A stretch of DNA of 31,459 bases. It comes from Bacteroidetes bacterium UBA5697 (lineage in GTDB: Bacteria; Bacteroidota; Bacteroidia; B-17B0; Aurantibacillaceae). The stretch is taken from positions 1 to 31,459 of the forward strand of contig DIHL01000054.1 of NCBI GenBank assembly GCA_002420145.1, in the 5' to 3' direction. Positions 8,073-16,302 of the stretch are shown piece by piece. The position numbers and the translations under genes are program-made. Position 1 is the stretch's first letter, and each line of letters starts with the position of its first letter. The notes under the pieces were generated by a model. It saw only the letters and a program-made list of their open reading frames with translations. It did not search any database and had not been told where the DNA came from.

Positions 8073-10391
8073 ATGCAAAAGAAGCTTCCATTCATTCTTC
8101 TTGTTTTATTGAGTTCAATAATCACTTTATTGTTTTATCACTCTATTGTATTTCATCCAAACGACTATTTATTTAGTAATGAAGGGGACGGTATAAAAAA
8201 TTATTTCACTTATTGCTATCATATAAAATATGATCATAGTTATATCGACTTTGAAGGAATGAATTATCCTTATGGTGAGCATTTTTTATATACCGATTGT
8301 CATCCTATTATAGCCAATTTTATAAAACTCATCTCTGGTTTATCGCCTGTATTTAGTGAATACAGTATTGGTATTCTTAATTTCATGATGATACTCTCTA
8401 TATTTTTGACATTCATCGTTACTTATTATTTGTTATTAGAATTCTATATCAATAAATGGTTTAGTATATTGTTTTGTATAGGCATAACCATTTTAGCACC
8501 TCAGATATTTAGATTAGTTGGTCATTTAGCTCTTTCATACAGTGTGGCTATTCCTTTATCATGGTTATTATTAATAAAAGCGTTTAAACATCAAAACAAT
8601 TATAAATACATTATTTTGCTATTTATAAATAATATATTTTGGTTGTTCGTGCATTCCTATCTAGGTATCATCATTCTTTTCTTTTTATCAATGATGATGG
8701 TTGTTAAATTCATATTAGAAAAAAACAAACTAAAAGAAATAAAACATTACTTGGGTTTATTTTCATCGGCTATTTTACCTATAGTATTATTTTATGTCTT
8801 TGCTACTTTAACAGATACACATACTAATAGAACCAATAATCCTTCAGGATTTTTTCAATACAATGCCGAATTAGATGACGTTTTTTTGCCACATCATCCA
8901 CCTTTAAAATCTTTATTCGACAAATTAACAGGAAACATTATTGTGCAGCAATGGGAAGCTTGGAGCTATGTTGGGCTTACAACAACCCTATTTTTTATAA
9001 TCATTATTATATTATCAATCATTCAACTTTTTAAAAGAAAATCAAATTCTATACTCTATAAATTATTTGATTCAAGCCTTTTAAATATCTCGTTGATTTC
9101 GGCTATTGTAGTATTGTTGTTTGCCATGGCAGTTCCTTTTAAACAAATAGATGGTTTAATTGACTATTTGCCATTTATTAAACCTTTTAGAGCAACAGGA
9201 AGATTTACATGGCCTTTTTATTTTGTATCATTAGTGTTTTCTGCATTTGTTTTACAAAAAATATATAATATGGCTACTAGCAAAAAACAAATTCTATTCA
9301 TTACGATACTTTGTGTATTTGTGGGCTGTTTTAATATTATCGAAGGGCTTCCCTATCATTCAGATGTTTCAAAATCGATTACAATTTCCAGAAATGTATT
9401 CAAAAAAGAGGGTTTATCTAATTCATACATTAAAGCATTAAAACAAATTAACTCATCTAAGTACCAAGCCATCATAACATTGCCATTTTATTATCAAGGT
9501 TCTGAATGTTTTTCGAGACCCAGAAGCTATAAAACTGTAAGTTCTTCTTTTATTATGTCATACCACACTGGTATTCCAATTGTGTGCGCTAATTTAACCA
9601 GAACATCGGTAGATGAGAGTAAAAAGATTGTGCAAATAGTTTCGCCAGATTTTTACACCAAACAAATACAATACGATATTAAAAGTACCAAACCATTTTT
9701 AGTAATTACCACTAATGATAATTTGACTGATTATGAAAAAGAAATCCTACTAAAATGTAAAACACTTTTTATTAGCGAAGAAATTTCTGTTTACTCATTA
9801 TTACCAGAAGACCTATTTCATAATAATTCAATTGAAGTATTTGAAAAATACAAGCGTACAAAAACATTCTTATATGATAATCAAACCTTTCAGATATCTA
9901 CTGATTCTGCTTTCTTGTATTATAATGGATTTGAAAAGTCAAGTTCAAAACATGTATTTAGAGGAAAAGGAGGCTTTCAGTCTGTGAAAGCTGGAAAAAA
10001 TAATTTTGCAGAATTTGTTCCAAATACATTTAAACTTGGTAAAACATATCATGTAAGTTTATGGATGTATAACGGAATGAAAGATGCTTTAAATGATTGG
10101 TTTAGATTTATTATTGAAGAACATGATGAGGAGAAAAATACCATTAATTCAACTACCTATTTTCCTGAACAAAGCGAAACTATATATGGAAACTGGTCTT
10201 TATTAGAAGGTACTTTTGAAATAAAGAATCCAAAAAGTAAAGTATTGATTATTACTAAGGGAAAAGAAAATGCCACACAAGAATTGTTTGTGGACGATTT
10301 ATTGATTAAAGAAAATGGAGTTGATATATATAAATTAGTTAACGACGATGAATTATTTTTCAATAATCATCAGGTTTTAATAAATCATTAA
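8073..10391 (+). CDS. GT-C-like polytopic membrane protein with C-terminal carbohydrate-binding-like domain
   Basis: 772 aa, no named relative recognised. An N-terminal transmembrane helix (about 6-25) leads into an acidic loop 'SNEGDGIKNYF' (GDG 38-40), a layout seen in GT-C lipid-sugar-dependent glycosyltransferases and YfhO-like proteins, where the first loop holds the catalytic acid. About ten further hydrophobic segments run to residue about 430. A soluble part of about 340 residues follows. Its end (about 620-755) reads like a beta-sandwich carbohydrate-binding module: YHVSLWMYNG, then GNWSLLEGTFEI, then FVDDLLI. A role in building or decorating a surface glycan is an inference. Its stop codon overlaps the stop of the convergent helicase gene. 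Confidence 0.6.
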   Translation: MQKKLPFILLVLLSSIITLLFYHSIVFHPNDYLFSNEGDGIKNYFTYCYHIKYDHSYIDFEGMNYPYGEHFLYTDCHPIIANFIKLISGLSPVFSEYSIGILNFMMILSIFLTFIVTYYLLLEFYINKWFSILFCIGITILAPQIFRLVGHLALSYSVAIPLSWLLLIKAFKHQNNYKYIILLFINNIFWLFVHSYLGIIILFFLSMMMVVKFILEKNKLKEIKHYLGLFSSAILPIVLFYVFATLTDTHTNRTNNPSGFFQYNAELDDVFLPHHPPLKSLFDKLTGNIIVQQWEAWSYVGLTTTLFFIIIIILSIIQLFKRKSNSILYKLFDSSLLNISLISAIVVLLFAMAVPFKQIDGLIDYLPFIKPFRATGRFTWPFYFVSLVFSAFVLQKIYNMATSKKQILFITILCVFVGCFNIIEGLPYHSDVSKSITISRNVFKKEGLSNSYIKALKQINSSKYQAIITLPFYYQGSECFSRPRSYKTVSSSFIMSYHTGIPIVCANLTRTSVDESKKIVQIVSPDFYTKQIQYDIKSTKPFLVITTNDNLTDYEKEILLKCKTLFISEEISVYSLLPEDLFHNNSIEVFEKYKRTKTFLYDNQTFQISTDSAFLYYNGFEKSSSKHVFRGKGGFQSVKAGKNNFAEFVPNTFKLGKTYHVSLWMYNGMKDALNDWFRFIIEEHDEEKNTINSTTYFPEQSETIYGNWSLLEGTFEIKNPKSKVLIITKGKENATQELFVDDLLIKENGVDIYKLVNDDELFFNNHQVLINH

Positions 10392-11701
10392 GAAGAGACT
10401 TCCATTTTAATCTTACGATTCTTGATTTTCTCTTCTTTAATTAATTGCAAGGTTTTAATTATTTTATTGGATTTCACAGCAGCGTAAGCCGAATGATCTA
10501 AGACTTCTATTTTTCCTAATTCATCTTTTTGTAGTTGCCCTTTTTGTAAAAGCATTCCTACAATATCCATTTTATTAATCTTATCTTTTTTACCAGCACC
10601 GATATATAATGTTTTCCATTCGCAAGGTGCAGGTAATACTAATTTCTTTGGTAAAGATTCTTCAATAGGAGTAACATCTAAAAACTTTGGTAAATGGTCG
10701 CCTATGTCTAATAAAAAATAAGCCGTTCCTTGTGCGCTCATACGAGCAGTTCTACCATTACGGTGTATCATCGTGTCTTCGGTTGTTGGTAATTGATAAT
10801 GAATTACTGCTTCAATTTCAGGGATATCTAAACCACGTGCTGCTAAATCGGTAGTGATTAATAAATTAATACTTCCGTTACGTAATTTGATTAATGTTTT
10901 TTCTCTATCAATTTGTTCTAAACCACCATGATAAAAACCATGATCTACTTTATATAATTCTAATTGTTCTGAAATGCGATTTACAGCATCTCGATGATTA
11001 CAAAACACAATGGTTGATTTGGCTTGAATTTTCCCTAATAATAACATCAAGGCTTCTAATTTATCATCGCCCTCTACCCTAACCGATTTAATCACTAAAG
11101 CTGATTTTAATTCTTTGTGCTCGGTGGTGTAATTTAATTCAACGCTATGTTTTAAACCTACAAAAGCAGGAATGTCATCTAATGCCGTTGCTGAAGTTAA
11201 AATACGTTTTTTTAAATGCTTACATTGTTCGATGATAAATTCCATTTCGTCTTTAAATCCAAATTCTAAGGATTTATCAAATTCATCTAGTATTAATGTA
11301 TGAACATTTTCTACATTTAAATTTTTACGACGTAAGTGATGCGAAATTCTTCCAGGTGTACCAACTAATACTGCTGGTGGATGTTGGAAGTTATTTTCTT
11401 CGATACGAACCGAGTGTCCACCATAACAACAATTAATTTTAAACGACGTGCTCATTTGTTTAAATACTTGTTCTATTTGTATGGCTAATTCACGAGAAGG
11501 AACAATGATTAAAACTTGTACGCCTTCTTTATCTGTTTCTAATAATTGAAGTATAGGCAATAAAAAACCTAAAGTTTTTCCTGAACCTGTTGGCGAAATT
11601 AACACCACATCATTTGGTTTTGGAATAGCTTCCAAAGTAGCTTTCTGCATTTCGTTTAGTTCTTTGATATTGAAATGAGAAAGGATGGTGTTGTAGTTCA
11701 T
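10388..11701 (-). CDS. DEAD-box helicase with DbpA-like RNA-binding domain
   Basis: 437 aa from the ATG at 11701. The longer frame from 11764 adds only repeat-derived sequence and would begin upstream of a TATATTTG box, so the shorter start is preferred. Motifs: SPTGSGKT 36-43, PSRELAIQ, TPGR, motif II as DEFD (139-142) instead of DEAD, SAT 170-172, TDLAARGLD, and motif VI as HRNGRTAR. The last 75 residues (IGAGKKDKINKMDIVGML to KIKNRKIKMEV) match the RNA-binding domain of DbpA/YxiN, which recognises hairpin 92 of 23S rRNA. A role in 50S subunit assembly is therefore likely. The gene is convergent with the membrane protein gene and overlaps its stop. Confidence 0.85.
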   Translation of the reverse strand: MNYNTILSHFNIKELNEMQKATLEAIPKPNDVVLISPTGSGKTLGFLLPILQLLETDKEGVQVLIIVPSRELAIQIEQVFKQMSTSFKINCCYGGHSVRIEENNFQHPPAVLVGTPGRISHHLRRKNLNVENVHTLILDEFDKSLEFGFKDEMEFIIEQCKHLKKRILTSATALDDIPAFVGLKHSVELNYTTEHKELKSALVIKSVRVEGDDKLEALMLLLGKIQAKSTIVFCNHRDAVNRISEQLELYKVDHGFYHGGLEQIDREKTLIKLRNGSINLLITTDLAARGLDIPEIEAVIHYQLPTTEDTMIHRNGRTARMSAQGTAYFLLDIGDHLPKFLDVTPIEESLPKKLVLPAPCEWKTLYIGAGKKDKINKMDIVGMLLQKGQLQKDELGKIEVLDHSAYAAVKSNKIIKTLQLIKEEKIKNRKIKMEVSS

Positions 11702-11719
11702 GGTTTTTAATATAAGTTG

Positions 11720-11727
11720 CAAATATA
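11720..11727 (-). promoter_or_regulatory. Candidate -7 box (TATATTTG) for the DbpA-like helicase
   Basis: Exact TAnnTTTG match 18 bp upstream of the ATG at 11701. It lies inside the longer alternative reading frame and therefore argues for the shorter start. Confidence 0.5.
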
Positions 11728-11748
11728 GTATATAATAATGGAATGATG

Positions 11749-11762
11749 GCTTCGAGCGAAGC
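11749..11762. repeat. Small palindrome GCTTCG-AG-CGAAGC
   Basis: Perfect 6-bp inverted repeat with a 2-nt centre, 28 bp left of the composite repeat copy at 11791. Together they occupy most of the space between two divergent helicase promoters. Confidence 0.6.
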
Positions 11763-11790
11763 AAAGAAGCGTTCTTGTAAATCAGTTCTA

Positions 11791-11838
11791 GTTCTCGACT
11801 ACCTGTCTACCGACAAGGCAGGCGCTCGAACTGACAAA
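11791..11838 (-). repeat. Dispersed palindromic repeat, copy interrupted by a 21-bp box
   Basis: On the minus strand this reads TTTGTCAGTTCGAGCG, then a 21-bp box, then TAGTCGAGAAC. The two outer parts joined are identical over all 27 nt to the copy at 25936-25962. The 21-bp box (11802-11822) recurs at 20452-20472. The element sits between the -7 boxes of two divergent helicase genes. Confidence 0.85.
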
Positions 11839-11859
11839 CTGTATTTTATTTTTTAAATG

Positions 11860-11867
11860 TATATTTG
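11860..11867 (+). promoter_or_regulatory. Candidate -7 box (TATATTTG) for the second RhlE-like helicase
   Basis: Exact TAnnTTTG match 17 bp upstream of the ATG at 11885. No clear TTTG is seen 19 nt further upstream. Confidence 0.5.
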
Positions 11868-11884
11868 AACCTAAAAATTATACT

Positions 11885-13027
11885 ATGCCCTTTTCAAAAC
11901 TTGGTTTAACTGATGCTTTACTAAAAGCATTAGCCGAACAAAAATATATACAGCCCTACCCTATTCAGCAACAAGCTATTCCTGCCATACTTGAAGGAAA
12001 AGATATTTTAGGAATTGCTCAAACAGGTTCTGGTAAAACAGCCAGTTTTGTGTTACCTATTTTGCAGCAATTGCAAGCTGGTATTTCTACCAAAAACCGA
12101 CATGTAAGAGCTTTAGTAGTTGTGCCAACGCGTGAATTAGCAATTCAAGTCAATGATGTATTTACAACACTAGGTGCTAATTTACCAACGCCTATCAAAA
12201 CGATGGCGGTTTATGGTGGTGTATCTATCAATCCACAAATGATTGGTTTGCAAGGTGTAGAAGTTTTAGTGGCAACTCCAGGTCGTTTGTTAGAATTAAT
12301 TTCTACCAGCGCCGTGTCTTTATCTGCTATTAAAATATTAGTATTGGATGAGGCAGATAAAATGTTGAATCTTGGATTTAAAGAAGAGATGACTAAGATT
12401 TTTGGCTTGTTACCAAAGAACCGTCAAAACCTTTTATTTTCAGCTACTTTAAGCGATGATTTAAATAACATCAATCGTAATTTATTACGTAATCCTGTTG
12501 TGATTAAAGTGGAAGAAGAAATTCAGAATTTAGATTTAATTAAACAGTTTGCTTATTTAATTTCTGAAGAAAAAAAAGGTCCTTTATTAAGATACATAAT
12601 CAAACAACATAAAATAAAGCAAGTCTTAATTTTTACATCCTCAGTTCACAGAGCGGATGCCGTGGCTTTAAAATTAAGTCAAAATGGAATTGATGCTTTT
12701 GCGATACACAGTAAAAAAAGTCAAGAAGCTAGAAACCAAGCTTTAGATTTTTTTAAAACAGGAAAAGTAAAAGTATTAGTCGCAACCGATTTAATGGCTC
12801 GTGGTATTGATATTAAATTTTTACCTTATGTCATTAATTACGAATTACCTCGTTCGCCTAAAGATTATATTCATCGTATTGGAAGAACCGGTAGAGCTGA
12901 ATCATCAGGCGAAGCTATTTCAATTATTAGCCCCGAAGAAGAACACCATTTTAAAGTGATTCAAAAAAAGATGGGCAAACGAGCTACCATGATTGATGGA
13001 AATACTATTAACTTAAAAGGATATTAA
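11885..13027 (+). CDS. DEAD-box RNA helicase, RhlE-like
   Basis: 380 aa with the full motif set: Q motif (PYPIQQQ), AQTGSGKT 45-52, PTRELA 81-86, TPGR 131-134, DEAD 155-158, SAT 187-189, TDLMARGID 301-309 and HRIGRTGR 330-337. Its motif spacing is nearly identical to that of the helicase at 5813-6943, so the two are paralogues. It also ends shortly after motif VI without an accessory domain. It is the third DEAD-box helicase within 7.3 kb and diverges from the DbpA-like one. The LOG-family gene starts 23 bp downstream, so the two are probably co-transcribed. Confidence 0.93.
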   Translation: MPFSKLGLTDALLKALAEQKYIQPYPIQQQAIPAILEGKDILGIAQTGSGKTASFVLPILQQLQAGISTKNRHVRALVVVPTRELAIQVNDVFTTLGANLPTPIKTMAVYGGVSINPQMIGLQGVEVLVATPGRLLELISTSAVSLSAIKILVLDEADKMLNLGFKEEMTKIFGLLPKNRQNLLFSATLSDDLNNINRNLLRNPVVIKVEEEIQNLDLIKQFAYLISEEKKGPLLRYIIKQHKIKQVLIFTSSVHRADAVALKLSQNGIDAFAIHSKKSQEARNQALDFFKTGKVKVLVATDLMARGIDIKFLPYVINYELPRSPKDYIHRIGRTGRAESSGEAISIISPEEEHHFKVIQKKMGKRATMIDGNTINLKGY

Positions 13028-13050
13028 TGTTTTAGAGCTATTATTTTAGT

Positions 13051-13791
13051 ATGCCAACAAATATACATACCGAAGAGAAAAAGTTTTTAGCAGGACCTCG
13101 TACTAGATGGGAAGAATTAAAATATGCCATTAGTGTATTTAGTGAACTGATTACAGGTTTACGAAAATTGCATTTTATTGGACCATGCGTCACTGTTTTT
13201 GGTTCGGCAAGATTTAAAGAGGATCATCAATATTATAAACTAACAAGAGAGGTTTCTCGAGAAATTGCTAAACTTGGTTTCGCCATTATGACTGGCGGTG
13301 GTCCAGGTATTATGGAAGCGGCCAATAGGGGTGCGAAAGATGTTGGAGGATTATCGATTGGATGTAATATTTTACTACCAAAAGAGCAACAACATAATGC
13401 ATACTTAGATAGCTTTGTTACTCTCGATCATTTTTTTGTTAGAAAAGAATTATTGCGAAAATATTCTTTTGCATTTATAGTCATGCCAGGTGGATTTGGA
13501 ACCTTAGATGAATTTTTTGAAGCTTTAACTCTAGTGCAAACACGAAAAATTGAAAAATTTCCTATTGTGATTATGGGAGTTGATTACCATAAAGATTTAC
13601 ATCAACATATTCATCGTATGGCTGTAGAACAAACTATCAATGAAGAAGATATGGAACTTATTTTATTTACCGATTCAATCAAAGAAGCAGTTCATCATAT
13701 ACGAAAACATTCTATTTGCGATTTTAATCTGAAATTAAAAAAGGCTAAAAAAGCAATATGGATTTTAGGAGAGAAACCATTAAAACAATAA
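13051..13791 (+). CDS. LOG-family (TIGR00730) nucleotide-phosphate hydrolase-like protein
   Basis: 246 aa Rossmann-fold protein. It shows FGSARF (50-55), the phosphate-binding GGGPGIMEAAN (82-92) and the family signature PGGFGTLDE (146-154), whose Glu and Arg neighbours form the active site in LOG enzymes. Family members cleave ribose phosphate from cytokinin nucleotides or other nucleoside monophosphates, with housekeeping roles in nucleotide turnover in bacteria. It lies 23 bp behind a helicase gene and its stop codon lies inside the left arm of a very strong hairpin. The substrate is not predictable from sequence. Confidence 0.9.
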   Translation: MPTNIHTEEKKFLAGPRTRWEELKYAISVFSELITGLRKLHFIGPCVTVFGSARFKEDHQYYKLTREVSREIAKLGFAIMTGGGPGIMEAANRGAKDVGGLSIGCNILLPKEQQHNAYLDSFVTLDHFFVRKELLRKYSFAFIVMPGGFGTLDEFFEALTLVQTRKIEKFPIVIMGVDYHKDLHQHIHRMAVEQTINEEDMELILFTDSIKEAVHHIRKHSICDFNLKLKKAKKAIWILGEKPLKQ

Positions 13792-13825
13792 CAGAAGAGG
13801 CTACCATTTGGTAGCCTCTTCTGTT
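13790..13825. terminator. Bidirectional hairpin terminator
   Basis: Perfect 16-bp stem (AACAGAAGAGGCTACC and its complement) with a 4-nt loop ATTT, placed between convergent genes. The T-run is weak, but the stem is the longest perfect one in the window. It includes the stop codon of the LOG-family gene. Confidence 0.8.
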
Positions 13826-13846
13826 ATTAAACAAACAAGTAAAATT

Positions 13847-15202
13847 CTACTTTTCAATCACAATCTTTCGATTAATTTCTTGATTACCTATTCTCATTTT
13901 TACAAAATAGATACCATTATATAATTTTTTAGTATCAAAATACACGATTGTACTTCCTTGATACAAGATAGTTTTATCAACTAACTTACCAGTAACATCA
14001 AATAATTCTACCACGCAATTTTCTTTTACTAAATCTTTTATTTGTATAGCAATTAAATCAGCTGCAGGATTAGGAAACACACTCACATTTACTCCATTTA
14101 TGCCAGCTTCATTTAATCCTGTTGATGTAGGTGTATAAGTTGTAACAGCCTCTGTAATAGAAGTTACTTTTGCCGCAACTTTAGTTCCGTAATACGTAGG
14201 GCCAACTATATATGGATAAGCAGAATTCCAATTCGCATCTACAGTTGCAAAATAACAATAGATACCATTTGGATATTCTGGTGTTTTACAAAAACGTCCA
14301 TTGTGAATGTCTAAATAATCTGGTGCAGTGGGTGTTGTAAAGCCATAATCTTCTTTAAAAGAACCTAAAGGATAAGTGGTGCTAACATTAGGACCAGCTG
14401 TAACACTTGCACCAGTATATAAAGTATTTCGCACAGTTATATTTCTTAAAGTCCAGCTTGATTTCATTCTCACAATGCCACCAGTACCATCTGTATTTTT
14501 ATAAGCATAAGCTCCATAAACAGGAAATCCATCATAAGCAAATCCAATTAATGGCGAATGCACAGTACTATCAATGGCATATAAACCATCGGCATCGTAT
14601 AAATTACAAATAGTTGAAATCACATTTAAATCTAAATCAAAAGCACTTGGATTTTGATGATGATGGTAGTTACCCATAGCTGGATGTCCTTTAGAACAAT
14701 CGAAACCCGCCTTTTCATAAACAATGGCATCTCTATTCCACACACCATCACCTGAGCCACCTAACGGGCCGCCTGCAAATGCACCTGTTGAATTTTTCCA
14801 AGAAACACCATCGCTGCAATTAAACATTGCTGCTCCATTTACAAAAACACCGATATTTCCCATTGGTGTAGATACAGCAGTTGTTGTATTTTGAACAGGA
14901 GTTAAAGGAAATTTAAAAATCGCATTTTGATTAGTGGCTTGGCTTGGATTACCATCTAAATAAGGACCTACCACATAGGAAGGAATACCTTGTGTAGTAG
15001 CATATACAAAATTAGAAGAATATTGAACGGATTGCACGTTAGCTGTTAAGGAGGCATCATTAATTGGAGTTGAATTACCAGACACATAATGTCTACCTTT
15101 TACAGTGGTATTTTGTAACCAGCTAGAGATTACAGGATTAGTTTGAGCTGTTAATATAAACGCACTAGAAGCTAAAACAGATGTTGCAAATAGTTTTTTC
15201 AT
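13847..15202 (-). CDS. Secreted YHYH-domain protein with T9SS sorting domain
   Basis: 451 aa. A signal peptide (1-20, cleavage near LTAQ) precedes a YHYH domain from about 95 to 325: GVFVNG, HPAMGNYHHHQNP (His173, His180-182), HSPLIGFAYDGFPVYG, and a C-terminal block containing DIHNGRFCKTPEYPNG. The His cluster gave the family its name and could bind metal. Residues 373-451 are a type A T9SS C-terminal sorting domain, beginning VSVFPNPAADL, containing NGIYFVKM and ending KIVIEK, so the protein should be exported to the cell surface. It follows the MbnH-like peroxidase by 89 bp on the same strand. A joint role with the copper/redox pair is inferred from that position only. Confidence 0.85.
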   Translation of the reverse strand: MKKLFATSVLASSAFILTAQTNPVISSWLQNTTVKGRHYVSGNSTPINDASLTANVQSVQYSSNFVYATTQGIPSYVVGPYLDGNPSQATNQNAIFKFPLTPVQNTTTAVSTPMGNIGVFVNGAAMFNCSDGVSWKNSTGAFAGGPLGGSGDGVWNRDAIVYEKAGFDCSKGHPAMGNYHHHQNPSAFDLDLNVISTICNLYDADGLYAIDSTVHSPLIGFAYDGFPVYGAYAYKNTDGTGGIVRMKSSWTLRNITVRNTLYTGASVTAGPNVSTTYPLGSFKEDYGFTTPTAPDYLDIHNGRFCKTPEYPNGIYCYFATVDANWNSAYPYIVGPTYYGTKVAAKVTSITEAVTTYTPTSTGLNEAGINGVNVSVFPNPAADLIAIQIKDLVKENCVVELFDVTGKLVDKTILYQGSTIVYFDTKKLYNGIYFVKMRIGNQEINRKIVIEK

Positions 15203-15291
15203 ATAAATTAGTTTGATTTTAAATTAAAAATAGAAATATACTTTTGTTGTTTAAAATAATGGAGGTGAACTCTTATAATGTTGCGATGTAA

Positions 15292-16302
15292 TTATTTTTT
15301 TGGAAATGAATGTTTTGGATTAAATAAAAATACTTTGTCGGTTAAGGTTAATAGAAATGTGGTCAAATCAACCTTATCGTTACTGCTTAAAAGGATAGGC
15401 TGTTGTAATGACTTGGCTAATGTTTTACTATGCACAATTCCTGAAGTATAATGTTTCAACACATCCGATATTTTTTTAAATCTCCCGTCATGCATGTAAG
15501 GAAACGAAAACTCAATATTACGTAAGGTTGGCACTTTAAATTTTAACGAATCCTGTGGGTTTTTAGTGATGCGCATTCTACCAATATCATTTAAAGTGGA
15601 ATCTATTGGTAAACCATTATTTTCAAATCCAGTATGTGTAAATAATGGTTCGGTATGGCATGAGGCGCAATGCTGTTTAAATAATTGATAACCTTTACTT
15701 TCTTGTTCAGTAAAATGACTTTGTTTACGCATCACGCTATCGTATTTCGAATTGGCACTTATTAAGGTGAGCATAAATTGGGATATGGCTTTTAAAGTAT
15801 GTTCTCCTGTAACCACTGTGTCTCCATAAGCTTTCAAAAACAACTTAGAATACTTTTTCGAATGTTGTAATTTTAAAACAACAGATTCTATTTTCTCCCC
15901 CATTTCATCAGGGTGACTAATGGGAGCCAATGCTTGCATATCTAAATGATTAATAGCTCCATCCCACATGTACAAATGATGCCAAGCTAAATTCATTAAA
16001 GCTGGCGAGTTGCGTGTTCCAATTCTATCATCAATACCGTGACTTAAATCATGATCTACATGCGTAAAGGCAGTGTATGGCGAATGACAACTAGCGCAAG
16101 AAATCAAATTGTTTTTAGATAAGATAGGGTCGTAAAATAACTCACGGCCTAGTTCTACTTTTTCTTTGGTTAAAGGATTTTTATTGGAATTATAAGTGGG
16201 CTTAGGCCAATTTTTTGGCACTTCAAATATGTGTTCTGTGGCGATATTAAAGGCACACAATGCTAAACACATAATAATAGCTATGCCCCATTTCTTATTC
16301 AT
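15292..16302 (-). CDS. Di-haem cytochrome c peroxidase, MbnH/MauG-like
   Basis: 336 aa, exported by an N-terminal hydrophobic signal (about 5-22). Two c-type haem sites are seen: CASCH at 69-73 and CASCH at 212-216. Further family landmarks are LGRELFYDPILSKNN, GTRNSPALMNLAWH, FMWDG-like YMWDGAINHLDMQALAPISHPDEMG and FPYMHDGRF. In the CcpA/MauG superfamily one haem is the reactive site. MbnH members oxidise a tryptophan of the partner MbnP to kynurenine. The start codon overlaps the end of the MbnP gene by 8 bp, so translation is coupled, which strongly favours the MbnH role over a plain H2O2 peroxidase. Confidence 0.88.
   Translation of the reverse strand: MNKKWGIAIIMCLALCAFNIATEHIFEVPKNWPKPTYNSNKNPLTKEKVELGRELFYDPILSKNNLISCASCHSPYTAFTHVDHDLSHGIDDRIGTRNSPALMNLAWHHLYMWDGAINHLDMQALAPISHPDEMGEKIESVVLKLQHSKKYSKLFLKAYGDTVVTGEHTLKAISQFMLTLISANSKYDSVMRKQSHFTEQESKGYQLFKQHCASCHTEPLFTHTGFENNGLPIDSTLNDIGRMRITKNPQDSLKFKVPTLRNIEFSFPYMHDGRFKKISDVLKHYTSGIVHSKTLAKSLQQPILLSSNDKVDLTTFLLTLTDKVFLFNPKHSFPKK

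Noticed and set aside
11702..11764. N-terminal extension of the DbpA-like helicase
   Set aside because: It would be encoded partly by a palindrome and would start upstream of the -7 box.
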